Shown: in pieces, positions 25,469-33,145 of the stretch
Layout: each line of letters starts with the position of its first letter
Numbering within the stretch: the stretch's first letter is position 1
Origin: Candidatus Zhuqueibacterota bacterium
Lineage (GTDB): Bacteria; Zhuqueibacterota; Zhuqueibacteria; Oceanimicrobiales; Oceanimicrobiaceae
Reading direction: 5' to 3'
NCBI GenBank assembly: GCA_029262005.1
Contig: JAJDAG010000064.1
Coordinates: 1 to 33,351 of the forward strand
DNA: 33,351 bases
Made by a program: the position numbers and the translations under genes
The notes under the pieces: generated by a model
Database searches by the model: none
What the model was told of the DNA's origin: nothing
What the model saw: the letters and a program-made list of their open reading frames with translations, nothing else

Positions 25469-25777
25469 CTATCTTTTCAACATGATGTCGTCGTTTACGA
25501 TTTCTACCTGGTAACAGCCGATATCGGCCCTGTGCGGCCCGGGTAAGCCTTTGCCGGTGGCCAGATCAAAACGTGCTTTGTGCCACGGACAGAGCACTGC
25601 GCCATCGGCTATTTCACCGGTGCTGAGCGGCGCCTGGCGATGCGGACACAAATTGTCGAGCGCGTACACTTTGCCGGCATGACGAAAAAGGGCAATTTCT
25701 TTACGCATAAAATCGATGACCTTGCTGCCTTCTTCAGGTATTTGTGCAAGCTCGGCGACTTTGTAAAATTCAGTCAA
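25469..25777 (-). CDS. Rieske [2Fe-2S] protein, NirD-like
   Basis: This short Rieske ferredoxin has both cluster motifs: CPH at 44-46 and CPWH at 63-66 (counted from the TTG start), 16 residues apart, giving Cys44, His46, Cys63 and His66. 'VYALDNLCPHRQAPLSTG' and 'FDLATGKGLPGP' are typical of NirD and small dioxygenase ferredoxins. I favour the TTG at 25777, which overlaps the stop of the sigma-54 regulator (TTGA) and begins 'TEFYKVAELAQIP' like the family; a GTG at 25810 would add 11 residues. It carries electrons in the cytosol. No nitrite reductase or dioxygenase is nearby. Its close overlap with the regulator suggests a shared role. Confidence 0.9.
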   Translation of the reverse strand: MTEFYKVAELAQIPEEGSKVIDFMRKEIALFRHAGKVYALDNLCPHRQAPLSTGEIADGAVLCPWHKARFDLATGKGLPGPHRADIGCYQVEIVNDDIMLKR

Positions 25778-27729
25778 TTTGATAAACCATATTCCTTCAT
25801 TTTCCGCCACAAGGTGGTGCGACCAATCCCAAGAATTTCCGTTACCAAATCATAGTTCCACTCGTGTTGTTTTAACAGGGCGGCAATGTGCTGCTTTTCC
25901 AGTTCCTTCAAACTAATATCGCGCGCCAGGTTATTTTTACCCGGTTTGTCTGTCGGATGGGTCACATTTGGTGGCAAGTCCGCCACGGTAATGTGGCTGA
26001 CGGTGGAAAGTGCCACCGCTCTCTCAATGGCATTTTCCAGTTCTCGAACATTTCCCGGCCAGTTGTAGTCGTGCAGCAACTGGCGTGCAGCCTCATCGGC
26101 ATTGAACACAGTTTTGTGCATCTGCCGGGCATATTTTTGTACGAAGTGATTTATCAGCGGCAGAATATCGTCTTTTCGTTCCCTTAGCGGCGGAATGGTC
26201 ATCTGGATGACATTGAGGCGGTAGTAGAGGTCCTGCCGGAATTTGTCCTCTGCAACCATTTTTTCCAAATTCCGGTTGGTAGCTGTCAGCACGCGGACAT
26301 CCAGCTTTAGAGTTTCGTTGCTGCCCACGGGTTTGATTTCGCCCTCTTGTAAAAAACGCAGCAGTTTTACTTGAGTAGCCGGCGAGGTTTCACCAATTTC
26401 ATCCAGAAAAATTGTGCCGTGATTGGCTTCTTCGAGCAAGCCTTTCTTGTTTGTGATGGCACCGGTGAAGGCGCCTTTGACGAAACCAAACAGTTCACTT
26501 TCAAGCAAGCTCTCCGGTAAAGCGCCACAGTTGACTGCACTGAAACGGTTGTTCACCCGTCTGCTATGATTGTGGATTGAAAGTGCGATCAATTCTTTGC
26601 CGGTGCCACTTTCACCATCGATGAGTACGGAAATATCTGTTTGCGCAATGCGGGCAATTAAATCCATGAGGCCGCGCATGGCTTCGCTTTTGCCGATGAT
26701 GTTGCCGAAGCGGTATTTTTCTTTCGAGGAGCTCCACGCCAAAAAATCATCAACTTCTTTTTCAACGAGTTGTTGCACCAGAGATGTCAGTTTTTGGTGT
26801 TCTTTCAGGTTTGCGGCGATGACATTTTCCAGCTCATCACGGTTGTAGGTGTAGACGTTGTAGAATTTCGCAAATGGATCCGTGCGACCGGCCACGCCGT
26901 TCCATTCAAACAAAGTGACCAAAAGCATCGGGGCATTGCGGCGTTTGTGCATGATGTCCGCAAACTTCATTGCAAGCAGGGATTGCAAGGCGCTTTCGTC
27001 AAAAAGGAGCATCAGGTCGATTGTCGGCAGGATTGCTTTGAGATTTTCAGGTTCTACCAGTTGCCCGGCGTATTCATTGCTGATTTCTTTGTTTTCACTG
27101 CCGCTGCCCGTAAAAAGTAATTTGCCAATGCCTGATTCTGACAGGCGCGCGACAAATTTATCGCACGCACCCGGGCCCGTCCAAATGAGCGCCTGGTGTG
27201 CGCCAAGCGGGCCGAATATCTTTTTTGCCAACTCAGAGACCACCGAATCGGGTGTAATCGCGTTTTTTTGCAGATTTGATTCGAGGCGAATTTTCTCCGC
27301 CAGCCACAGTCCCCGCTGATAGAGTTTACTGAAAACCGGGCCTATGCTGCCTGCTTCTCTTGCAAGTTCAAATTGTTTGCGGAATGTTTGAATGTCGTGC
27401 CGGTGCGTTCCGGCAGGTTCCATGCCAATGGCGCGAAATAAGAAACGTTGGGCTGTTTCAGGGCCATCCAGAACTTGTTGGCTGCGCTGTAATTCTTTGA
27501 TTGTTATTTCTGTTATTTGGTGTACAAAGGCCGCTGCGTCTGCGGTAAATTGCGCGGACTTTTCACCGGCCGCAAAGACTTCTATACATTCACCGGTGCT
27601 GATCAAAGCAAGCTCGTCGCACCCTGTCTTTCGTGCCAACCGCCTAATCGATTTCGTTAAACCCGGCCGCTTGATTTCCTGATGGCCTTCCACACCGGCC
27701 AATTTAAAGTTGCACGAAAAAATAGGCAT
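25774..27729 (-). CDS. Glutamyl-tRNA reductase-like domain fused to a sigma-54 activator and Fis HTH
   Basis: The protein has 651 residues. Residues 1-336 follow glutamyl-tRNA reductase (HemA) in order: 'ISTGECIEVFAA' at 43-54 (enzyme: LSTCNRTEVYA), 'ETAQRFLFRAIGM' at 91-103, 'ELAREAGSIGPVFSKLYQRG' at 121-140, 'AEKIRLES' at 144-151, a GxG loop at 185-187, 'YNVYTYNRDELENVIAANLK' at 290-309 and 'VEKEVDDFLAW' at 322-332. The catalytic Cys is Gly46, and the 'GLDSMVLGE' segment is not conserved, so reductase activity is unlikely. Residues ~340-575 are a sigma-54 AAA+ domain: Walker A GESGTGKE (372-379), GAFTGA (419-424), Walker B GTIFLDEIGE (438-447), FRQDLYYRLNV (497-507). A Fis-type HTH lies at ~610-648. 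It follows a CcsA/HemX-like gene by 5 bp and overlaps the Rieske gene. It is probably a transcription activator with a heme-pathway-derived sensor. Confidence 0.9.
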   Translation of the reverse strand: MPIFSCNFKLAGVEGHQEIKRPGLTKSIRRLARKTGCDELALISTGECIEVFAAGEKSAQFTADAAAFVHQITEITIKELQRSQQVLDGPETAQRFLFRAIGMEPAGTHRHDIQTFRKQFELAREAGSIGPVFSKLYQRGLWLAEKIRLESNLQKNAITPDSVVSELAKKIFGPLGAHQALIWTGPGACDKFVARLSESGIGKLLFTGSGSENKEISNEYAGQLVEPENLKAILPTIDLMLLFDESALQSLLAMKFADIMHKRRNAPMLLVTLFEWNGVAGRTDPFAKFYNVYTYNRDELENVIAANLKEHQKLTSLVQQLVEKEVDDFLAWSSSKEKYRFGNIIGKSEAMRGLMDLIARIAQTDISVLIDGESGTGKELIALSIHNHSRRVNNRFSAVNCGALPESLLESELFGFVKGAFTGAITNKKGLLEEANHGTIFLDEIGETSPATQVKLLRFLQEGEIKPVGSNETLKLDVRVLTATNRNLEKMVAEDKFRQDLYYRLNVIQMTIPPLRERKDDILPLINHFVQKYARQMHKTVFNADEAARQLLHDYNWPGNVRELENAIERAVALSTVSHITVADLPPNVTHPTDKPGKNNLARDISLKELEKQHIAALLKQHEWNYDLVTEILGIGRTTLWRKMKEYGLSN

Positions 27730-27734
27730 TATGG

Positions 27735-28568
27735 TTATTGGAAATTATGAATTTTCGAAAAGAATGTAGTAACAATGATAAATGAAAATAGCAACCAGCT
27801 AAATCCAACTACCGAAACAATGGCAGCGCGGTGACCTTGCCAGCCAAAAGAACGGCGGGTGACAAAATGCACAATGTAAATCAGCAATGAAACGGCCACA
27901 GCAATCATCTTCGGGTCAAACGCCCAGGTACCTTCCCAGACGCCGAGTCCCATGTAGTAGCCCAGAGCAAAACCAAACATGACGAGTAGCAGGCCAATGT
28001 TTACGGCGTGATTGCTTAAATTATCAATGAATTGCAGGGATGGCAGTCTTTCAAAAAAAATGCCGAGTTTCTTGCTTTGCATTTCGCGTGCGAGCAAGAT
28101 GTACATGATGCTGGCGATGCAGGAAATGGTAAAGGCGGCATAAGCAGAAATCATGAACGCCACGTGTACTTCAAAAAAGAGCTCTAATAAAACCGGTGAA
28201 AGCGTTTTATCGAAATTGATGAAGAGGTTGGACACCACTTGCAGCAGCAGAATGATCGGCAGAAAAAATACGCCCATGGTTACTTCTTTGAGCCGGAGTT
28301 CTATAATAAGGTAAACCACAACAAAAAACCAGGCGCATGCAGTCAGGAGGGTAAAGGTGTCGCTTACCGGAATGTGGCCGAGCCGGGTGGTGAGCACGGC
28401 CAGATAAAGTGAATGTACGGCCACACTGATGATGACCCATCTGCGTGAGAGGGTGGCCTTGGCCGCTGTTTTATTCTTGAAAAAAGAAATGTAGTGCCAG
28501 AGCGTGACGCCATAGACCAGAAAAACGGCCCACGAAAGTGTGGTTAGGAATTCCCTCACAATTTGCAT
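27735..28568 (-). CDS. CcsA/HemX-like cytochrome c assembly membrane protein
   Basis: The protein has 277 residues and about eight membrane helices. 'GLGVWEGTWAFDPKMIAVAV' near residues 216-235 corresponds to the tryptophan-rich heme-handling segment and following 'WDPK' of CcsA/CcmC/HemX proteins. Periplasmic-side histidines ('RLGHIPVSD', 'FEVHVAF', 'SNHAVNIG') could ligate heme. In CcsA this part moves heme for cytochrome c maturation; HemX-type relatives sit next to hemA and affect its level. AAGGA precedes the ATG. It is the first gene of a unit with the HemA-like regulator (5-bp gap), so its position supports the HemX reading. Confidence 0.88.
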   Translation of the reverse strand: MQIVREFLTTLSWAVFLVYGVTLWHYISFFKNKTAAKATLSRRWVIISVAVHSLYLAVLTTRLGHIPVSDTFTLLTACAWFFVVVYLIIELRLKEVTMGVFFLPIILLLQVVSNLFINFDKTLSPVLLELFFEVHVAFMISAYAAFTISCIASIMYILLAREMQSKKLGIFFERLPSLQFIDNLSNHAVNIGLLLVMFGFALGYYMGLGVWEGTWAFDPKMIAVAVSLLIYIVHFVTRRSFGWQGHRAAIVSVVGFSWLLFSFIIVTTFFSKIHNFQ

Positions 28569-28964
28569 GTCCTTATGTTTGGCTCGCGACTGAGTTTAGT
28601 TGAATAATTTTTAGCCAGGGTTGAAGCTGTTTCATCGAGCATGATTATTATTTCACTTTGAAAACTATCAAAACCGTGGCTGAAAAGCAAGGAGAAAGCT
28701 CAGGTTTTGCAAGCAATTTTTGTGCGAAATCAGAAATCAGTGAACTCTGTGGCTGATGCATAATTCAGGCTATTTGCCATTTCCGTTTCGTGTGTTTCTT
28801 TGTTTCTAACACATTTGTGCCTGCTGGCAGTTCTTGATTTGTTTGTGAAGATTGAGTATTATGTTTCATTTATTTCGCCAAGGACTTAATATTTAAAACC
28901 GAAGGAAGAGCGTAGTAACCCTCGGGAAATAATAATCACAGTTGAGAATCTGGAAATACCTTAA
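28569..28964. other. 396-bp divergent gap with a repeat fragment
   Basis: This gap lies between the CcsA/HemX-like gene (minus) and the glycosyltransferase (plus). Positions 28745-28772 match the reverse complement of 25207-25234 at 26 of 28 bases, a single end of the MITE-like element. I looked for a sigma-54 promoter (GG-N10-GC) and found no convincing one. Nothing else is recognisable. Confidence 0.65.
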
Positions 28965-30113
28965 TTGAAAATTCTTATCATCGAACCTTATCTCACGGGC
29001 TCGCATAAACAGTGGGCTGAAGGCTACCAACGCCACAGCAATCACGAAATTGAAATCCTGGGTTTGTCCGGCAATTTCTGGAAATGGCGCATGCACGGCG
29101 GCGCTGTTACGCTGGCTGAGAAATTTAACCACTCCCATAAGCGTCCGGATTTGCTTTTGGCTACAGACATGCTGGACTTGACCACCTTTATTTCTCTGAC
29201 AAAAAGTAAGAGCGCAGGCCTGCCCACGGCTATATATTTCCATGAAAATCAACTAAGTTACCCGTGGTCGCCAACCGACCGCGATGTGGCGCAAAAACGC
29301 GACAAACATTACGGTTTCATCAACTACGTTTCAGCGCTGGCTGCCGATGCGATTTTCTTTAATTCCAATTATCACATGCAGAGTTTTCTTGCAGAATTGT
29401 GGCGTTTTCTCAAACATTTTCCGGACAACTGCAACCTCGATAGCATCGACCGAATTCGAGCAAAAAGTCAGGTGTTGCCATTGGGACTTGATTTATCGCG
29501 GCTTGATTGCCAACCCGCTGCAAGCAAGTTAGCTGAAACCGGGAATCGGGCCAATGCTTCGAAATTGATTTTATGGAATCATCGCTGGGAGTTTGATAAA
29601 AATCCAGCGGAATTTTTTCAGGCGCTCGCTGTTCTGGACCGGGAAGGACACGATTTTTCGGTGGCTCTGCTCGGCGAATGTTTCAGCCGGCAGCCAAAAG
29701 AATTTCTTGAAGCGCGCGAAATCCTGGGCAACAAGGTTGTGCAATTTGGTTATGCCGAGGATTTTGCGACTTATGTTTCCTGGCTGCAACGTGCAGACAT
29801 TTTGCCGGTTACCTCAATTCAGGATTTCTTTGGTGCGAGCATTGTCGAGGCCATCTACTGTGGTTGCTTTCCTTTGCTGCCGCGGCGGCTGGCTTATCCG
29901 GAATTGATTGCAACCGGCTTGCACAAAGACTTCTTTTATGACGATTTTGCTGATCTGCTTCAGCGTCTAAGAGCTTGTATTTTGGGCCATTCACCGCTGG
30001 ATCCGCACGGCAATTTGCGCAAAAGTGTCGAACGATTCGACTGGAAAAATTTAGCGCCCGTTTATGATGAGCAATTTGAACAAGTACGTGCCTTTAACCT
30101 GAATAATTCCTAA
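28965..30113 (+). CDS. DUF3524 glycosyltransferase, related to tRNA-queuosine mannosyltransferase
   Basis: The protein has 382 residues. The N-terminal domain begins 'ILIIEPYLTGSHKQWAEGY' and continues 'LLLATDMLDLTTF' and 'YFHENQLSYPW', signatures of DUF3524, the N-terminal domain of GTDC1/QTMAN. The C-terminal half is a GT4-like domain: 'LILWNHRWEFDKNP', 'GYAEDFATYVSWL', and 'GASIVEAIYCGCFPLLP' with the sugar-nucleotide-binding Glu. The human homologue attaches mannose to queuosine in tRNA-Asp; the bacterial acceptor is not established. The start is a TTG at 28965, with only a weak ribosome-binding site, but it gives the family's normal N-terminus. It is cytosolic. No queuosine gene is in the window. 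Confidence 0.85.
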   Translation: MKILIIEPYLTGSHKQWAEGYQRHSNHEIEILGLSGNFWKWRMHGGAVTLAEKFNHSHKRPDLLLATDMLDLTTFISLTKSKSAGLPTAIYFHENQLSYPWSPTDRDVAQKRDKHYGFINYVSALAADAIFFNSNYHMQSFLAELWRFLKHFPDNCNLDSIDRIRAKSQVLPLGLDLSRLDCQPAASKLAETGNRANASKLILWNHRWEFDKNPAEFFQALAVLDREGHDFSVALLGECFSRQPKEFLEAREILGNKVVQFGYAEDFATYVSWLQRADILPVTSIQDFFGASIVEAIYCGCFPLLPRRLAYPELIATGLHKDFFYDDFADLLQRLRACILGHSPLDPHGNLRKSVERFDWKNLAPVYDEQFEQVRAFNLNNS

Positions 30114-30437
30114 ACTGTGTATGAACGCAATACAAGCTACTTTAAATTAATCTAAAATGACATTTCGAATCCTGACATTTTTTATCGGCGAGAGAAACCT
30201 GTAAAACACAAGGCGGTGCCATAACAGATTTCTCGCCGGAAAACAGGCTTGAAATGACAACTAATATGGAAAGCGCCCAAGATAGAAAATTGATGAATTA
30301 TTCAAATTAAATAACCTCGATTAACCACAGAGGCTCAGAGGACATAAATGTGGAAGCATTCTCAAAAATGCTCTCCGTGCCCTCTGCGCCTCTGTGACTT
30401 CTTTTTATATTGATCAAACAAAACGAGCAAGGGAAAT
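30114..30437. other. Intergenic gap with two inverted-repeat elements
   Basis: No gene is seen. At about 30185-30228, 'cggcgagagaaacctg' and an inverted near-copy ending 'tttctcgccgg' can pair, and the following 'cttgaaatgac' resembles the end of the left-edge repeats (1-501). A separate inverted repeat lies at 30325-30398. mobA starts just after, with AAGGG as ribosome-binding site. Confidence 0.65.
30325..30398. repeat. Inverted repeat of the 'cacagag' family
   Basis: The left arm 'ccacagaggctcagagga' and right arm 'ccctctgcgcctctgtgac' are inverted copies. Between them AGCATT and AATGCT form a second hairpin. This is a short variant of the element at 25207-25398, without its outer ends. 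Confidence 0.7.
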
Positions 30438-31073
30438 ATGAAAACAAGTCACCCTGACAAACAAAGCCGTTGTTTTGACATATCCGCCGCCATTCTTGCC
30501 GGCGGAAAATCCACACGAATGGGGCAGGACAAGGCGCTGCTCGAAATAGATGGCAAGCCAATGCTGCAACGCGTGGTTGAATCCGTCAGCGAATGGGTAG
30601 AGGATGTGATGATCATCAGCAACCACAAAAATCATGCTTTTGTCGGTGTGCCGGTTTACGCTGATATTGTGCCGAGCTGTGGCCCGCTTGCCGGCATTTA
30701 CACAGCGCTGCTAAAAAGCCGTCATCCCCAATGTCTCATTCTTGCCTGCGACTTACCTTTTCTTTCCGTGGACTTATTTCGCTTGTTGTCCGACAATCGC
30801 GGCAAAGAGGACGTTGTCGCCATGCAATCCGACAAAGGGGTAGAACCTTTGTGCGCGCTTTATGACAAAACATGTCTGGCATTCATTAAGCAGCAGTTTA
30901 CCTGGCAGGATTACAAAGTTCAAAACCTGCTCGACAAAGTGAAAACCAGGAAAATCGCCTTTGCTCAACTCACATCCGACCTGGACAAATCTGTATTTCT
31001 GAACGTAAACACCCAATCTGAGTTGGAAAAAGCAAGAGACCTTGCACGGCATGATAAGTCAAATGACAAGTAA
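30438..31073 (+). CDS. mobA: Molybdenum cofactor guanylyltransferase
   Basis: The protein has 211 residues. The nucleotide-binding motif LAGGKSTRMGQDK is at 20-32, 'GPLAGIYTAL' in the middle, 'CDLPFL' for metal binding, 'GVEPLCALY', and the C-terminal 'FLNVNTQSEL', all in the order of MobA. It joins GMP to molybdopterin to make the guanine dinucleotide form of the cofactor, in the cytosol. The first ~14 residues are an extension before the fold starts. No other moa/moe gene and no molybdoenzyme is in the window. The aminopeptidase gene begins 53 bp later. Confidence 0.94.
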   Translation: MKTSHPDKQSRCFDISAAILAGGKSTRMGQDKALLEIDGKPMLQRVVESVSEWVEDVMIISNHKNHAFVGVPVYADIVPSCGPLAGIYTALLKSRHPQCLILACDLPFLSVDLFRLLSDNRGKEDVVAMQSDKGVEPLCALYDKTCLAFIKQQFTWQDYKVQNLLDKVKTRKIAFAQLTSDLDKSVFLNVNTQSELEKARDLARHDKSNDK

Positions 31074-31126
31074 TCAACGGCCAATAGCCAACGACCAACA
31101 ACAAAATATCAAAAAGACAAATCTTT

Positions 31127-32089
31127 ATGCCTGCTCTCACCCAAGCCTGTTCCCGTGCACTCTCACACAATCTCGCATTTAAATCCCATGAACGCCTTCT
31201 TATCATCACGGATAACAGCAAGCAAAAGCTTTGCGACGCGTTTAAAAAAGCAGCCTTGGGCATCAGCGCAAAAGTTGAAATGGTGACCATTCCCGAATCT
31301 CGTGTAAACGGTGCGGAACCGCCCGGGGGTGCTGCTGAACGGATGCTGCAGGCAGATGTAATTTTACTTCTTACCAGCGCTTCTTTATCCTGGACGCGGG
31401 CAAGGATGGCGGCCACGAAAAATGGCGCGCGCATCGCTTCCATGGGTGGTGGTTTTAATGAGGAAATCGCCCTGCGCGCCTTTGCCGTTGACTATGCGCC
31501 AATCAGAGAAAGAGCCAACCAACTCTGCGATTTGCTCGATGCTGCCAATGAAATTAATTTGACTTCCAGGCTAGGGACGAACTTGCAACTGAATGTTGAA
31601 GGCCGCAAGGCGCACGGACGCAAGGGGGGTATTTATCAGCAGCCGGGCCACTGGGGCAATTTGCCGTGCGGCGAGGCATTCATCGCGCCGCTGGAAAATC
31701 GCACAAATGGCATTTATATTGTCGATGCGTCCCACGCCGGGGTGGGAAAGCTGCGTGAACCCATAAAAATAACCGTTCGCCACGGCCTGGCCATTGCCTT
31801 TGACGGCGGTGAACAAGCGCGTACCTTACAACAAATGCTGGCATCCGTCAGGGACAAACTGGCTTTTAACATTGCTGAGTTTGGCATTGGTTGCAACCAC
31901 AAAGCCCAAATCACCGGTGCTACCATCGAAGATGAAAAAGCGCTCGGCACCTGTCACATCGCCCTTGGCAACAATGCCTTTTTCGGCGGCGTTGTCGAAG
32001 TTGGTATTCATTTAGATGGCATTTTCAAAGCGCCATCCATTGCCCTGGATGGCCGCTTGATTATGAAAAACGGCAACTTGCTGATTTAA
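31127..32089 (+). CDS. M29-like aminopeptidase family protein
   Basis: The protein has 320 residues. The C-terminal half has the metal-site pattern of M29 aminopeptidases: 'NLPCGEAFIAPLENRTNG' with a conserved Glu near residue 186, 'EFGIGCNHKAQITG' with another Glu, and 'DEKALGTCHIALGNN' plus 'HLDGIFKAPSIALDG' with His and Asp. The family also includes dihydroxypyridine-dioxygenase-like members, so the activity may not be peptide cleavage. It probably binds two metal ions and is cytosolic. No strong ribosome-binding site is seen before the ATG; the gene is close behind mobA and may be read from the same message. Confidence 0.85.
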   Translation: MPALTQACSRALSHNLAFKSHERLLIITDNSKQKLCDAFKKAALGISAKVEMVTIPESRVNGAEPPGGAAERMLQADVILLLTSASLSWTRARMAATKNGARIASMGGGFNEEIALRAFAVDYAPIRERANQLCDLLDAANEINLTSRLGTNLQLNVEGRKAHGRKGGIYQQPGHWGNLPCGEAFIAPLENRTNGIYIVDASHAGVGKLREPIKITVRHGLAIAFDGGEQARTLQQMLASVRDKLAFNIAEFGIGCNHKAQITGATIEDEKALGTCHIALGNNAFFGGVVEVGIHLDGIFKAPSIALDGRLIMKNGNLLI

Positions 32090-32163
32090 GGCCGGTATTT
32101 CCCGCATAACTTCCACCATCGTCTTGATCCCATATCGTTTTCTGTGGGTGATAAATTCTCTTT

Positions 32164-32240
32164 TGACAAGATTAACAGAATTGACAGGATAAGATTTAGC
32201 ATTTCATTATCTAAATCACACCAAGCAATCATAACCCATA
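32164..32240. repeat. Partial copy of the right-end repeat, upstream of the GxxExxY gene
   Basis: This matches the middle of the repeats at 32634-32839 and 32940-33145: 'gattaacagaattgacagga', then 'atttcattatct' and 'caagcaatcata'. It ends about 12 bp before the start codon of the GxxExxY gene. Confidence 0.8.
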
Positions 32241-32252
32241 GGAAGGTCAACA

Positions 32253-32627
32253 ATGAAACACAAAGAACTTTCGGAAAAAATTATCGGTTGTGCTTATCGT
32301 GTTTATAATAAGATGGGCTTTGGCTTTTTGGAAGCAGTGTATGAAAAATGTTTAATGATTGAATTTAGAAAAGCAGGGTTACAAGCTGAATTTCAGAAAC
32401 CAATAACCGTTTACTATGATAAAGAAGTCGTCGGTGAATTTATAGCGGACATAGTTGTTGAAGGATTCATTATTGTAGAACTGAAATCTGTTAGGCAAAT
32501 TGTAAAGGCGCATGAAGTGCAATTAGTCAATTATTTAACTGCCACGGGAAAAGATATTGGTTTGATTCTTAATTTTAGCAATACTGAAGTAGAAGTCAAA
32601 CGAAAAGTTAGAAAACTGGATTACTGA
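32253..32627 (+). CDS. GxxExxY protein (PD-(D/E)XK nuclease-like fold)
   Basis: This 124-residue protein is at the family's usual length. The name-giving motif is Gly24-Glu27-Tyr30 ('GFLEAVY'). Asp66 in 'FIADIVVE', Glu76 and Lys78 in 'IIVELKS', and Gln90/Tyr94 in 'HEVQLVNYL' complete a PD-(D/E)XK-type active site. The family's biological role is unknown to me. GGAAGG lies before the ATG. Copies of one repeat lie directly before and directly behind the gene, and its base composition is more A+T-rich than its neighbours, which suggests acquisition as a unit. Confidence 0.92.
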   Translation: MKHKELSEKIIGCAYRVYNKMGFGFLEAVYEKCLMIEFRKAGLQAEFQKPITVYYDKEVVGEFIADIVVEGFIIVELKSVRQIVKAHEVQLVNYLTATGKDIGLILNFSNTEVEVKRKVRKLDY

Positions 32628-32633
32628 TTGTAA

Positions 32634-32839
32634 AAACAAAAATCCCGAAAATCCTGTTATCCTGTCAAAAAAAACAAAGCTGGTCTATACCATTTAACCT
32701 AAAATCTGACAGGATTAACAGGATTGACAGGATAAAATTTAGTATTTAATCGTCTGAATCTCAGCAAGCAATCAGAACTCAATCCGGTTAACCGGAACAA
32801 AAGAATCACGCAGAGCCGCAAAGGGCACGCAAAGTTTTT
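32634..32839. repeat. Right-end direct repeat, copy 1
   Basis: This copy of about 206 bp recurs at 32940-33145 (offset 306 bp) with few changes. It opens with 'aaaatcctgttatcctgtca', then has its inverted partner 'tgacaggattaacaggat' and 'tgacaggataaaattt', then the palindrome-like 'ccggttaaccgg', and ends 'gccgcaaagggcacgcaaag'. It starts 7 bp after the stop of the GxxExxY gene. Non-coding. Confidence 0.9.
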
Positions 32840-32939
32840 TCTTTTACTACCTTCCTCTTTTCCCTGTGTTATCTGTTATGTTTTTTCTCTGCTTCCTTCG
32901 CGCCCTCAGCGTTAAAACGAAGCCGGTGATTAACTAACA

Positions 32940-33145
32940 AAACAAAAATCCTGAAAATCCTGTTATCCTGTCAAAAAAAACAAAGCTGGTCTATACCATT
33001 TAACCTAAAATCTGACAGGATTAACAGGATTGACAGGATAAAATTTGGTATTTCATTATCTGAATCACAGCAAGCTATCATAAGTCAATCCGGTTAACCG
33101 GAACAAAAGAATCACGCAAAGCCGCAAAGGACACGCAAAGTTTTT
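32940..33145. repeat. Right-end direct repeat, copy 2
   Basis: This is the second copy of 32634-32839, with the same order of sub-motifs. The 100 bp between the copies contain 'cttccttcgcgccctcagcg', another common intergenic repeat phrase. From 33146 to the end of the window I see no gene or repeat. Confidence 0.9.

Noticed and set aside
28569-28964. Sigma-54 promoter (GG-N10-GC) near the HemA-like regulator
   Set aside because: The TGGCA-like stretches I found have the wrong distance to a GC pair; none was good enough to report.
32634-33145. Repeats considered as a CRISPR array
   Set aside because: There are only two long copies about 300 bp apart, with no short regular repeat-spacer pattern and no cas genes.
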